The notes: generated from the letters alone by a model not told the origin. Numbered from the stretch's first letter, positions 1-10,112 are shown. The stretch: 64,000 nt of DNA from Heterocephalus glaber (GCF_000247695.1 NW_004624747.1:4498357-4562356), one strand, 5' to 3'. Made by a program: numbers and translations.

Positions 1-172
1 AATGGAAACAAAGTCTTTGTAAATAGGGAGGGATGGAGGGGTTGAAGGGAGGGCAGGGGAATGGGGAAAAAATAAGGACCAAGAAAGATTATGTAAAGGT
101 GCAAATTTCCAATAAGGAATGTCATTATATTGTATACCTAAAATATACCAATAAATTTAATTAAAATTTAAA
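1..172 (+). mobile_element. L1 3'-UTR tail, left-truncated by window edge
   Basis: This is the terminal part of a LINE-1 3' UTR: a purine-rich G tract (about 25-70), then an AT-rich end with a near-TATACCTA motif, an AATAAA signal (about 150) and an A-rich tail. The same module recurs at about 1,097-1,285, 13,569-13,728, 14,011-14,150 and 34,140-34,290, and in reverse at 9,660-10,110. It therefore marks one lineage-specific L1 family. The 5' part lies outside the window. Confidence 0.75.
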
Positions 173-854
173 AAAATAATTGAAATGGCACCCAAAATCG
201 GAATATGAGAAAATTAGTAGAATACAGGTTCTTTCTAGGTATGACTAAAATCTTTCTTATAAAAATATAATAATAAGTATGATTGCTATCCGTTGAGAGC
301 TAAGCAGATTATCACATAAAATCAAAATTGTCATGAATTTTAAGAACTTTTCAATATTTACCAAGATAAAAGAAAAATTACTGCAATTAAACAATGACAG
401 TATGCTTACTTATTGACTGTAAGAAGATCATGATTTCAGAGATATATATTAAAATATGAAAAATGCACATCTCTAAGCTGACAATTTATGATATATCAGG
501 TATCTTATTTACATTATCTCAAATCACTACAGGAACCTATAGGGTATGGATTTTTACCCTTATTTTGCAGATGAGAAAACAAACATTAGACAACTAGTTC
601 AAAGTCAAATAAGAGATCTCCCTGACTACAGACAGTGAGTTGCCATAATTTTGCATTTCCTCCTAGAGAAATTCCACACAAAGAATGAGGAAGAAGACAA
701 GGGTACTTGTTCTGAAAAGGAGTCCTTACTATTGGGATTTATGATTAAATGCTTAGACTAACTTAGCACACGGTCTTTCTAATTTGCAGTATCTTATAAA
801 GTGTCTATTGTCAAACTGTATCATAAACTGGATATAGACTCAGAAGTTTATTGA
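173..854. other. Unassigned AT-rich sequence with MIR-like fragment
   Basis: No gene is visible. Around 495-640 the text resembles a reverse-oriented MIR SINE (an 'attttgcagatgagaaaac' core followed by a degraded 'caaagtcaaataag' segment). The rest shows no repeat family that I recognise and no coding signal. Confidence 0.5.
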
Positions 855-868
855 GACTGAGCACAGAG

Positions 869-956
869 GGCCGGGGATTTAGCTCAGTGGTTCCACCACC
901 TGCCTTGCAAGTTCAAGGACCCGAGTTCGATCCCCGGTACCAAAAAAAAAAAAAAA
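869..956 (+). mobile_element. tRNA-derived ID-like SINE, full length
   Basis: The body begins GGCCGGGGATTTAGCTCAGT (A box), carries the B box GAGTTCGATCC, and ends GGTACC plus a poly-A of about 15. A perfect 14-bp target-site duplication, GACTGAGCACAGAG, lies at 855-868 and 957-970, so this is a clean and fairly recent L1-mediated insertion. It derives from a tRNA (Ala-like). It is not a functional tRNA gene, because the anticodon arm is not preserved and it ends in poly-A. Confidence 0.9.
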
Positions 957-1096
957 GACTGAGCACAGAGAAACCTGTAACAATATTATTGCATTGATGC
1001 TTTTTGAGCAATGTATTTTTTTTTACTCCCTCCTGCCTGGATATAAAAATTTCCTTTGGAGGTTTTCAAGTTTGCCAGCTTGCCTTTAAGTCTAAA

Positions 1097-1290
1097 AAGA
1101 ATATGAGAAAATGAAAAAAAGGAAACAAAGTCTTTGTAAATAGGGAGGGATGGAGGGGTTGAAGGGAGGGCAGGAGAAGGGGGGAAAAAATAAGAACCAA
1201 GAGAGTATGTAAAGGTGCGTATCTCCAATGATGAATGTCATTATATTTATTGTACACCTATAATGTACCAATAAAAGGATATACAAAAAA
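1097..1290 (+). mobile_element. L1 3'-UTR tail
   Basis: A second copy of the L1 3' module seen at the window start: AAACAAAGTCTTTGTAAATA, then a G-rich purine tract, then TGTACC/AATAAA and an A-rich tail. Only the 3' end is present, as expected for a 5'-truncated retrotransposition. About 15-20 differences from the copy at 1-172 are visible by eye. Confidence 0.75.
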
Positions 1291-2408
1291 AAGAAATATT
1301 TGATTAATATCCTCCTAAGGACTATATATAAATGCAAAGACATAGAGTGAAAGAGTTTAGAGGATGTGCCTAGCCTAGACTTGGCTAATGCATTTGGCAT
1401 GTCTGGGGACTCCCGGCAGCTGTCTCCAGTGCTATGGTTACAGGCACCCAGAAGATGGCTGTGCTTCAGGTGTAAGTTTATTCCATGTAGGGATATAGAT
1501 GACTTTCTGCAGTGATATTGGGCTATGCATTCAGGTGGAGGCTGAGTAATGCCTTAGTAATGCATGTATGCTGGGAGCTCCACAGGAAGGAAGAATTAGA
1601 TCAACTCCTAGAATGGCAGGGCCTATTTTCAGAAGATTCTATTCAAAGTATCATAGTATTCAACAGGGACAGATAGAAATCATATAGTTTTATGATGACC
1701 TCAGAACCCTCTTTCTGGAAAAATCTGGAATTAGGAAGAGATTGGTTTACTGTGCTCCCAGTAAAGGATAGAAGAGGAAGTAATGACCAGATGGAGATAG
1801 AAAGCAGGGGAGGAGAAGATCAGGGGTAAATGGTAACACTTTTGAAGGTCTCCATTCTAGAGGGAGTGGGCACAGTCTTATCCTGCTCTGGCTTCTCCCC
1901 AAAACACTAGAAGCACATTTTGCTTGTTAAAAAGCACTTGCTGTATCATATCTGATTACATCAAAGCTTATTTTACTTAATTGTATGGTTTACAATAGGG
2001 GGGAAGAGGGAGGAAATGAAGAAGAAAACGAGGGAGTAAGTTTTGTTTTCTAAATTTGCTTGTTTATATGACTCGTATCTAAGAAAACTAGGTAGAAATG
2101 CTGAGAGAGGGACTAAGTGAGGGTAAGAGGTTAATCTCTTACAAATAAGAAATTTAAAATATCGGCACTAAAATACTAACCTATTAGAAATAATTTTTCA
2201 TAAATGTGAAAATGTAATAACTTGAATTTCATTTAAAAGAAACACAGAAACTTGATTTGCATTGAGTGAGTTACTAAAAAGACAGAACTTTGATTTTTTT
2301 AAAACCTAATTTCTGGCATAACACAAATTTGCTAAACCAATGATTAAAGGGCAGAGACCCCAAAATCCAACCTGCCCTCTTGGCTTTTCTCAGGTTTTGC
2401 CAATCTTT
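1291..2408. other. Unassigned noncoding stretch
   Basis: No gene or known repeat family is recognised. Short ORFs here have no familiar motifs and no splice-site context. There is a purine-rich patch near 1,995-2,035 (GGGGGGAAGAGGGAGG type). Confidence 0.45.
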
Positions 2409-2532
2409 ATTTTTCTTTTTTTTTTTGAGACAGGGTCTTCCTTTGTAGGCTAGCCTCAAACTCATGGTGATCCTCCTGACTCAGCCTCCCAAGTGCTGGG
2501 ATTACAGGCATACACCACCATGCCTGGTTGGA
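2409..2532 (-). mobile_element. B1-type 7SL SINE
   Basis: Read on the minus strand this is a B1: CATGGTGGTGTATGCCTGTAAT, GGGAGGCTGAGTCAGGAGGA, and a GAGACCCTGTCTC-like end with poly-A (poly-T at 2,409-2,426 on the plus strand). The 13-bp TSD TTTGCCAATCTTT is at 2,396-2,408 and 2,533-2,545. Confidence 0.88.
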
Positions 2533-2545
2533 TTTGCCAATCTTT

Positions 2546-3839
2546 TATAGCATATCCAGATGTGTCCACTGCCCCCTGGGATGCTTCTTCCAATGTTTCC
2601 CCTCTCACAATGTAAACAGTGGTATTCACACTTCTCCTGAGTGCTATGAGAGGCAGAGCCAGAGTGGCGCATTAAACATGTATGGGATACTTGAGAGCAA
2701 TGCAGTGATTAAGTCAGCTGGAGGCATCAAGGATGTTCTGCAGGGGTTTGGTAGTAAGAGTCTGGGAGATGTATTCATCACTGGACACTTAATAAAGCCC
2801 TCTGCATAACAATGCCCACTGGGAATCCTAAGTAACTGACATACGCTGTGAATACCAGCTGCATTAAAAGGAGGTCAGCCTCACTACAATGGCATGATCT
2901 AGACAGGCATCATAGGCAGTTTGCTTCAAGAAACACCATGAAAATAAATGTTTGCAAAAGTAACAAAGAATATTTCTATTATTTATTTACTCACTCGATT
3001 CAGCAGACATTTGAGACCCTATACTCTGCTGGGCCTTGAGAATGTAAAAACCAAGGACACAAAGCTTCTACTCCAGAGACACAGTGCAGAAGATTTGGAA
3101 ATCCTCAAATTTCCCAACTTTTGCTAGAAATTCCCATAAAGAAACCTTTTCTTAAGGCTTGGAGCCCATAAAAACAAAAGGATTGAGGAAGGTGGCAGCA
3201 GATGAAAGATAGCCACAAAACTTTCGAAGAGGAATGAATGTAGTAGGACAAGGAAAAGGGAAACCAAACTGCCTGCAAGAGGGATGCCAGGAAGGAACGA
3301 GCCAAGCACAGCTGCAGAGCCCTGGAAAAGAACAGGCTGGAGCTACTGAGGCCTTCAGAAGTTCAGGAGAAGAGATGCAGGGCTGAAAACAGGGTGGGAT
3401 AGAAACTTACATAAGAAGCAATTAGGCTCTATATCTGCAATCTTGCAAAAGATGAATGCCTACTGTCTGGAGATATTTAAAGATGAAGACAGGAATGAAA
3501 TGTTATAATAAAATCAGGGGAATCAGTGAAAGTCTACATACTGAATGATTCTTACTTGACTCCCTTCTTCTACACTATAAGCCTCTTTGCTCTACTCAGT
3601 TTCCAGAATGCTGGCAGCCACATGAAGTTTCTGGGAAAATTGGCCTAAATAGAAGGTACATGTATACAAACATAAGGGAATTTCCAAATTTCAAAAACCT
3701 TGCTATCTTCAACACTCGTTGTTGCTCATCTGGGGAGGAGAACCACCTGACCATACAGAGGCTCTAATCATGTCTGGGACTTCATTCCTAATAGGAGAAG
3801 TCAGCCGATGACTACTACACATTTGAGCAAACTTCTACC
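2546..3839. other. Low-repeat sequence with an L2-like fragment
   Basis: Mostly unassigned. About 2,975-3,080 resembles an old L2 relic (TATTTACTCACTCGATTCAG, then a degenerate 'GGGCCTTGAGAATG' segment typical of L2 near its end). The two overlapping minus ORFs near 3,105-3,309 show no family features and I treat them as chance. Confidence 0.4.
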
Positions 3840-4572
3840 TTAAAAAACAGTGACCAAAATGAGCAACAACACAGAAAAGGAACCCAGAGGAATTAGACAC
3901 AAATTGAAGAACCCAAAAGAAAAATCTCAAAAAATATAAAGCCTTTGGTGACATAAAGCAGCCACAAATCTTTTGGGTGCCATACAAAAGGGCCAGTCAG
4001 AATGACAGACATGTCTTCAGAATGTTGAACAATAGCAGAAAATAGGAGATAAAGTAGAAGAAATTGAAGAAGAATATTACTTCATAGGAATTAGGATTTT
4101 AAAAAACAAAGAAATAAAAAAGAGAAAGAATGGTAATAAAATTAGAGGACCTAAGAAGCCTACCATCTGACTAACAGAACAAATAAGAGAGGAAGAAATT
4201 ATCAAAAAAGTTTTTAAAAGAAAAATTTCCAGAAATTAAATAACTTAGACTCTAGACAATAAAAAGGAAGGAAGAAACAAAGGAAAAAAGAAAGGAAGGA
4301 AGGGAGGGAGGGAGGATGGGAGGGAGGAAAACAGTGAAATTTCTGGACACCAGGAATAAAGAAAAGATCTCAAAATATTCCAGACAGAAACTTCTGGAAA
4401 CATATAAATAGGGAATCAGAATGGCATCAAACTTCTCAATAGTAATTGAAAGTTAAGACAATGAACCAAATATTATCAAAATTCTGGGAGAATAGCATTC
4501 CAAATGGAATTCTATTCCCAGTCAAACTATCAAGGCTGAGGGCAGAATTAAAGAATTGTAAGATATCAAGCC

Positions 4573-4663
4573 TCAGGCCAGGATTTAGCTCAGTGGTGCC
4601 ACTGCCTGCCTCACAAGCGGAAGGTCCTGAATTCGATCCCTGGTACCAAAAAAAAAAAAAAAA
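4573..4663 (+). mobile_element. ID-like SINE inserted at the edge of a B1
   Basis: A body of the form CAGGCCAGGATTTAGCTCAG ... GAATTCGATCCCTGGTACC plus poly-A. The 12-bp TSD AGATATCAAGCC is at 4,561-4,572 and 4,664-4,675. It sits immediately before the B1 at 4,676. The B1's own TSD (AGAATTGTAAGATA) spans the whole block, so the SINE landed after the B1. Confidence 0.9.
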
Positions 4664-4675
4664 AGATATCAAGCC

Positions 4676-4848
4676 CAGCATGGTGGTGCATGCCTGTAAT
4701 CCCAGCACTCAGGAGGCTCAGGCAGGAGGATCACTGCAAGTTGGAGGCCAGCCTGGGCTACACAGTGAGTTCAGGGCCAGCCTGAACTACAAAGGGAGAC
4801 CCTGCCTCAGAAAACAAAACAAAGCCAAAAGCAAAATAAACAAACAAA
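4676..4848 (+). mobile_element. B1-type 7SL SINE with internal duplication
   Basis: AGCATGGTGGTGCATGCCTG, then CCCAGCACTCAGGAGGCTCA, then two related blocks, GCCAGCCTGGGCTACA and GCCAGCCTGAACTACA. These are the internal quasi-duplication typical of rodent B1. It ends GAGACCCTGCCTC plus an A-rich tail. A B1 target duplication AGAATTGTAAGATA is visible near 4,552-4,565 and 4,850-4,863. Confidence 0.88.
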
Positions 4849-5300
4849 AAAGAATTGTAAGATAGCCAAAGCTTCAGTAATGTTACTTACTGTGCACCTT
4901 TTCTTAGGGAATTAATGGAATGTCCTCCAGCAACTTACATGGGTGTAAACACAAAAGAAGATATAGTCCAGGAAACAAGGCCTCAACATAGGAAAAAGGA
5001 AAGAGGAAGTCTCAGGATCACAAGGGAGTGAAGTCTCAGGGTCTTACAGAAAACAAGACAAGTTAGGTCTAGGACACAGAAGCCTGCCAAAAGGAAGGAT
5101 TTCTCTAGAGAAAGTAAGAGGTAGATTATGTTTCATTCTCTAGAAGGGAGTTTTACAGTTCATTTGGAAGGTCTGACAATAGTGACTAAAATAAAGAAAA
5201 GCAAGCAAAACCACAGCAACAACAAAAACTAAAGTATTAATTAACTCCAGTTGTGCAATACAGAAAGACCCTGGGGCAGTGTGAAGGTTGGACTGGCAGG

Positions 5301-5630
5301 CACATGACTGCACAGGGGGAGGTGGGTGAAGGGCTGGATGCAAAGTCTGGCAAGGGGTTCTAAGGGCCAGAACCAGTGCAGCAGGAACAGGGATGGAGAA
5401 GCCACCCAACACTGGAGATGGAGAGCTGGGAGGAAACTTCTTCCTCTCTGAACCTCAACTATTCACACTTTTGTTGAAAAAGACAAAAGGAAATATTTAA
5501 GAAAAAAGGGGGGGGGAGTGATATTATAATCACAGTCAATTAGTTGAGTGAAGCCCTGAGTTTGGCTTTTCTCAGGAAGAAGCTGAAATAATTATGAAAA
5601 GATTCAACAAGCATAGTTACTGCTGGAACA
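5301..5630. other. Unassigned stretch
   Basis: No gene or repeat family recognised. A short poly-G run with an A-rich flank occurs at 5,500-5,518. Confidence 0.4.
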
Positions 5631-6010
5631 TTTTGCTGGGTACATTATAAGCAACAAAATCAGGAAGGTATGTTATTCTCCATTTTGTAGATGAGGCCTG
5701 GAGAGGGGAAGAACTCACCCAGTGTCTCAGGGCTGACGGGTCAGAGATTCAAACTCAAGCTGTGTTCTCTTAACTCTAGTGTTCTTTCTAATAACTACTT
5801 ACAAGTAATTATCACCAGCTGAGGGGATAGTCTGTGTCAAGCACTGGCCTAAATATTTATATGTAAATGTAACACATTTAATCTGCACAGCATCTTATGA
5901 GATGCATGCCATTATCCCCACTTTGCAGGGGAGAGGACAAGTGATATGCTCAAGGTCATCCAATTAGGAAGACAGTACTATGATTTGAGGCCATCATTCC
6001 ACCTCAAGAT
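5631..6010 (-). mobile_element. Two MIR-like SINE relics
   Basis: Two reverse-oriented MIR-type cores. At 5,635-5,785: CTCCATTTTGTAGATGAGGC, then CACCCAGTGTCTCAGGGCTG, then CAGAGATTCAAACTCAAGC. At 5,825-6,000: ATTATCCCCACTTTGCAGGG, then GTGATATGCTCAAGGTCATC. These are the conserved MIR core in antisense. Old and diverged, with no TSD visible. Confidence 0.7.
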
Positions 6011-6400
6011 CCAGCACTAAATCACCCCTAGGCCACTTCTTCTCTGAAGTTACTCTGATTCTTCTGAGTTTCCTTGTTCCCCTGCCTGGTCATGCTAAAC
6101 CCTGCTGAATCTACCTCTGAGGTGGGTCAGTGTAGCAAGTGGCGGCCAGCGGGCATGTTTTATTTGCTTCATTACCCCATTTTTGTTTAATTAAGAAATC
6201 TCACATAAAAATCCAGGTTGCCAGCTTCCCTAGGAAAAAAAACAACAGCTCTGACAACACCCACCCCTGTTTCCACATAGCAAGAGCCACCCAACCAAGC
6301 AGTGGCTGTCCCTGTGGGAGCATGTACATATGCATTTTCCAGTCTCCAGAAGACTTCATATCTAAACAGACTTCACCCTTTTGCAGTTGGCATGGATCCT
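6011..6400. other. Unassigned stretch
   Basis: No recognisable family. The 150-codon plus-strand frame crossing this region continues into the L2 relic to the right and has low-complexity, compositionally unremarkable residues. I do not consider it a gene. Confidence 0.45.
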
Positions 6401-6775
6401 TTGGGAGTTTACTCTCTGAAACTCCTATTCTTACCTTAGGCCCGTCCCACTCAGTCTCTTTATCTCTCATCTGCACTGCTTTCACAGCCTCTCAGCTGCC
6501 CGCCTGGCCTCTATTCTCTCCTTTCTGCCACTCTACTGGTTTCCCTAAGGCATTGCCCCATGATAGCATCCTTTTGCTTAAAAACTTTTGATGACTTCCC
6601 GATGCATACTAATTCAACTCTGAGGCCTGGCAAGTAATGACTTTCACATTGTGATTCCTACTTTCTTATTTAGTATTATCTCCCTCCTTACAATGCAGAC
6701 TTCCTGGCATGTTTGTGCTCTCTAAACATCCATGTCAATTGCTCCTTCAAGGCCATGATTCATATTTGTGCTAAA
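6400..6775 (+). mobile_element. L2 LINE 3' fragment
   Basis: Matches the remembered order of the L2 3' end: a CTCATCTGCACTGCTTTCAC-like segment, then TTTGCTTAAAAACTTTTGAT followed by GACTTCCCGATGC (L2: GCTTAAAACCTTCCAGTGGCTTCCC), then CTTCCTGGCATGTTTGTGCT and ATTGCTCCTTCAAG. Ancient, with no open frame. Confidence 0.6.
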
Positions 6776-6854
6776 TTTTTAATCATAAGAAACATGTTTT
6801 AAATGCAAGTTTGCTTCAAATTATGCTGAAGGCTCTTTCAAAAGTCCTGGTTAG

Positions 6855-7440
6855 GAGATCAATAAAGAAATAAAAGATTACTAACTAAATGAATATGGAA
6901 CAACTGGCTAAAAATTCCACAGTTCTTCAAAATAAATATCAGCTGGATAAAAAAAATTAGACATAAAAATAAAACTAGAAATATAGATGATTATATAATC
7001 CCCGAATTGGGAAAAACAATAGAGACCACAAAGAGAAAAAGCATAAACTATGACTACAAAATTTTAAATTCACTTATGCCAAAACATGGAAAATATAAAG
7101 AAAATTAAATGCCAAAAAATTTTCAGGAAAAAAAATCTTCCACAAATAAGATACTGGAACAAGAACATACAGTTCATTAGTAGTACATAAAAATCAATCA
7201 AACATATGAAAAATTTATCTATATTGTTAATTAAGGGGACATAAAAATAATATTTCATTTTACTTTTCATATAGCAAGGTATAAAAATGAATAAGTTCTC
7301 ACCATATTATTAAGAATGCAGTGAGGTGGGTACTCTCAAGCACTGATGCTGGGAACATAACCTAGTAGAGCCTTTGTAAAAAGTCACTCGACAGAGTAAA
7401 CCTAAAGTCCTGAAAATGTCCTTCAATGGAAAGACTTTCT
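6855..7440 (+). mobile_element. Old L1M fragment, left part
   Basis: A-rich text with ATCAGCTGGATAAAAAAAAT-like spacing, then 'GGGTACTCTCAAGCACTGATGCTGGG' and 'CCTTTGTAAAAAGTCACTCG', resembling the end of an L1M ORF2/3' region. It resumes at about 8,165 after the MER5A/mariner block. Strongly decayed. Confidence 0.45.
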
Positions 7441-7454
7441 CTCTAGATTTAAGG

Positions 7455-7537
7455 CCAGGGATTTTCAACTGTGCCACTACTGACATTTTGGGTTGAGTAG
7501 TTTCTGGTTATAACAGGCTGTCCTCTACCCCACTAAA
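7455..7537 (-). mobile_element. MER5A-like hAT fragment, left half
   Basis: GGGATTTTCAACTGTGCCAC, TACTGACATTTTGGGTTGAG and GGCTGTCCTCTACCC match the antisense end of the MER5A-type nonautonomous hAT-Charlie element. The other end is at about 8,088-8,165, so one element appears to be split by the mariner relic between. Confidence 0.65.
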
Positions 7538-8087
7538 CAAGGGGTGACTGAAACATACTGTGAATATGTGAATTTTAAAAAACTTATTATAGCAAAAGAC
7601 ACATTGTTGTGATAGGATAAGTGTACTCAAAGCAAGAAAGAGTATTTTGATGGGGATTCATGGTAAATGTCTCTTTTACTGTAATATTAAATTTAAACAT
7701 TCACTGTATTTTTTTTTTTACCACACCTCACTAATCAAATGTTTATGGCAATTTCCATCAAATAAAAACATTATGGTGTGCCCTCATCCACCTTATTACC
7801 AAATCTGGCATCATGCAACTTCTGGCTTTTTCCCAGAGTCAAAATGACCAGGAAAGGTAAATGTTTTTAATCGATTCAGGACATTGAGGTAGCCATAACA
7901 GTGCAACTAAAGACATGAAATAGTATTTCCACTACTGCTTCACAAAGTGGCACAAAGGATGGGATAAGTCTGTTCAAAGTGAGGGGGAATATTGTGAGGG
8001 GAAGAAATGACAATGTGTCTTTTACTGTAATAATTTTTTTTAAATTTAAGCATTCACTGTATTTTTTCATCACACCTCTTATGCCAG
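7538..8087 (+). pseudogene. Tc1/mariner-like transposon relic with rearranged ends
   Basis: Positions 7,770-7,960 retain, across several frames, traces of a mariner transposase C-terminus. They include the proline-tyrosine segment before the third catalytic aspartate (CACCTTATTACCAAATCTGG) and a following W-L-F-type stretch, then a degraded C-terminal segment to about 8,010. The element's 3' terminus (TCTTTTACTGTAAT ... TTCACTGTATTTTTT ... CACACCTC) occurs at about 7,970-8,087 and again at about 7,640-7,731, and its inverse at 7,540-7,605. Frameshifts and stops throughout; no activity is possible. The exact mariner family is not identified. Confidence 0.65.
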
Positions 8088-8165
8088 TAAAATCCTCCTA
8101 TAATAACAACCAAAATTGTCTCTAGACATTGCTAAATGTCCCCTGTTAAGAATCATTACACTATA
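8088..8165 (-). mobile_element. MER5A-like hAT fragment, right half
   Basis: AACCAAAATTGTCTCTAGAC, then ATTGCTAAATGTCCCCTG and AAGAATCATTAC, is the antisense of the MER5A start (GGGGACATTTGGCAATGTCT and GGTTGTCAC). It is the partner of the left half at 7,455-7,537. Confidence 0.68.
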
Positions 8166-8330
8166 TAAACAAAATAATGAGAAAGTTGGATAGGATTTAT
8201 ATAGAAAAGTTGTCCACTCTAGGAAATATTGTAAATGTGTAAGTACTCAGCAATAACTAAATTATTAAATAAATTATGGTACAATTGTATTATCAAATGT
8301 TGTACCATATAGTTATTTTAAATAATGTTT
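8166..8330 (+). mobile_element. Old L1M fragment, right part
   Basis: AAATTATTAAATAAATTATG followed by GTACAATTG resembles the L1M segment GGTTAAATAAATTATGGTACAT. It likely continues the L1M seen at 6,855-7,440. Confidence 0.5.
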
Positions 8331-8333
8331 TCA

Positions 8334-8412
8334 GGGTGAGGGGTTAGTTCAGTGGTAGAAAACATGCCTAACATGCACAAGGCCCTAGAGTCCAATCTCT
8401 GGCACTGAAAAA
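8334..8412 (+). mobile_element. Old ID-type SINE
   Basis: GGGGTTAGTTCAGTGGTAGA and AAGGCCCTAGAGTCCAATCT keep A- and B-box similarity to ID elements. It has the GGTAGA form of ordinary ID rather than the GGTTCC/GGTGCC form of the young SINEs in this window, so it belongs to an older subfamily. A short TSD, GTTTTCA, flanks it. Confidence 0.7.
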
Positions 8413-8450
8413 AGAAGTTTTCAAGACATTTAATGAAATGAAAAATACTC

Positions 8451-9143
8451 TATTACAGAAGCTAAGTTAGGCAGAAATATTATAGGCAGTCAGACAGGGC
8501 TGCGCCCTCAACAGAGTCAGAGCAAAAGACAAAAACACATTACAACCATGGCCAGAGATGCATCTGTTGGAGACCAGGCCTCAAGATAAAGACGAAATGA
8601 CCAGGCCTGTATACTTCCCAAAGGACAAGATAAGCAGTAACATCTGGCCTAATGAAGTCCAGATAGACAACAGTCACCCCAGCGGGTGACCAAGACCTCT
8701 GGATCTATCATTTCCTAGAAAAAGTCTTTGTTCCTTCCATGCACACTTGTTACATGACTTGTTTCTCCATTGAATCACTATTACTTAAGCGACGATACTT
8801 GTAATCTTATTGGCTGTTCATAGCTTTAACCCACATTGTACCCACGTGGGTTTTTTGGGGGGACCGAGGATCAAACTCAGGACCTTGAGCTTGCGAGGCA
8901 GGCAGTGGAACCACTGGGCTAAATCCCTGTCCCCTTGCCCCCGACATGGTTTTTGATCTATAAAACTTCCCCCGAAAAGTGGGATCCTTGGCCACCTGTT
9001 TGGGTCCCCTCCTGTGTCTCAGGAGCTATCCTCTCAATAAATATTTCCTACTCTTAACTTCTATTGTTTCTAGAATTCATTCTTCGATTTTAGAGAACAT
9101 GAATTCAGTATATCAGACACTCAACAGGTTGGGAGTTATAATA
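8451..9143 (+). mobile_element. Solo ERV class I-type LTR
   Basis: This aligns along most of its length with the reverse complement of the LTR at 15,129-15,890. Shared blocks are AATATTATAGGCAGTCAGA near the start, TCAGGAGCTATCCTCTCAATAAATA (a polyadenylation-signal region, about 9,018-9,044), and a shared end, TTGGGAGTTATAATA. It begins TATTACAG and ends TATAATA, a decayed TGTTATA...TATAACA inverted pair. No internal viral sequence adjoins it on either side, so it is a solo LTR formed by recombination. A SINE interrupts it at about 8,851-8,935. Confidence 0.8.
8851..8935 (-). mobile_element. ID-like SINE inside the solo LTR
   Basis: Minus-strand reading: GGGGACAGGGATTTAGCCCA, then the AAGCTCAAGGTCCTGAGTTT B-box region, then TCCTCGGTCC and a T/G-rich end on the plus strand. 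It is younger than the LTR it interrupts. Confidence 0.85.
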
Positions 9144-9204
9144 TTTCCCTTATATCATTTGGAGGTTCTATTTCATCTCCTATATCATCCCTCTATCAAC
9201 TCTA

Positions 9205-9595
9205 CTAATTAGGATAGTGCTAGTGGCTATAACAGCACCAAAATTTTACTGAAAACACACAAAAAATATTTAGTTCTTGTTCATAAAACAGCCCAAAGTG
9301 GCACCAAATCACCAAGGCAGAATGAAGTGGACGGGGACCCTGCTCCACACAGGCAAGTGGCTTCCAAAGTTAACCTTAATGTCAATATGGACCCTGCAGT
9401 CAGATAAAGAGAGTAAACAACCATGAATGGGATTGTTTTATGGGCCAAGCCAAAAAGTCTCAAAAATGTTCCTTCCACTCACATTTATTCTCTAGAACTG
9501 AGTCATGGGCTTCAATTACCTATAAAATGATCTTGGAAATGTATTCTAGTCATGGGTCCAGAAAAAAGAGAAAACAGGTTTGGTAAGTTTGCTCT
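9205..9595 (-). mobile_element. Possible ancient LTR-like interspersed repeat
   Basis: Segments such as GTGGCTATAACAGCACCAAA, CAGGCAAGTGGCTTCCAAAG, TGTTTTATGGGCCAAGCC and AGAAAACAGGTTTGGT follow the order of an old mammalian LTR-type repeat that I remember but cannot name with certainty. No gene is visible. Treat the family as unresolved. Confidence 0.35.
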
Positions 9596-9659
9596 GTCAG
9601 AGTCCTGATATAATGTTTAAAAAAATAAAAGTAGTTTAATACATTGTACATACAATGCA

Positions 9660-10112
9660 CTCCCAATTTTTTTCCACTGTTTTTTAAAATTTATATATTA
9701 ATTGGTACATTTTAGGTATACAATACATTTACATTTATCATTGGGTGTTTGTACCTGTACACGATGTATCTTGGTTCTTATTTTCTCCCCATTACCTGTG
9801 CGCCCTTCACCCCCACCACCCTTCCCTATTTACATAGACTTTGTTTCCATTTTTTTTTTCTTTCTCATAATTTTTCCTTTCCTTTCTTCCCTTTCCCCTT
9901 CCCCTCCCACCACCCTTCCACCTTTGGACTTTTTCCTATTTCAAATTATCAATTATTCGTTTTAATCATTTTCATCCTTATTTACACTTTCAGTTTCTCA
10001 CATGTGTGTCCTATTTATTTCACTTAAGAGTATGGCCTCAGTATGCATCCATTTAGCTATACATGATTTTAGTTTCTCGTTCTTTATGGCTGAGTAGTAC
10101 TCCGTTTTATAA
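9660..10112 (-). mobile_element. L1 3' end, 5'-truncated
   Basis: The plus strand starts with a T-rich stretch, then the reverse of the L1 tail (GGTACATTTTAGGTATACAA), a long pyrimidine tract (about 9,845-9,930), TTTACACTTTCAGTTTCTCA, and GGCTGAGTAGTACTCCGTTTT. This gives the normal order of the family 3' end: end of ORF2, the GAAATAGG/purine module, then the terminal module. It serves as the reference for interpreting the rearranged copy at 13.57-14.28 kb. Confidence 0.8.

Larger units (their letters stand above)
3840..5300 (+). mobile_element. Old L1/HAL1-like LINE fragment interrupted by two SINEs
   Basis: The A-rich coding-like text resembles a mammalian L1M/HAL1 consensus: AGAATGGCATCAAACTTCTC (about 4,420), then ATTCTATTCCCAGTCAAACTATCAA (about 4,511-4,535), continuing after the SINEs as CTTAGGGAATTAATGGAATG and CCAGGAAACAAGG. 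Both sides of the SINE block align with one ancestral element. It is decayed, with no open frame. A GGAA/GGGA-rich patch lies at 4,265-4,328. The outer limits are uncertain. Confidence 0.55.

Noticed and set aside
869..956. tRNA gene
   Set aside because: A and B boxes are present, but the element ends in poly-A with flanking TSDs and lacks a consistent anticodon stem. It is a tRNA-derived SINE; the same applies to all similar copies.
4446..4865. 139-codon plus frame
   Set aside because: It reads through an L1/HAL1-like relic, then an ID-like SINE and a B1, so the translation is that of repeats.
6139..6591. 150-codon plus frame
   Set aside because: It runs from unassigned DNA into an L2 relic. 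No motif, signal or conserved block is seen, and length alone is not convincing in 64 kb.
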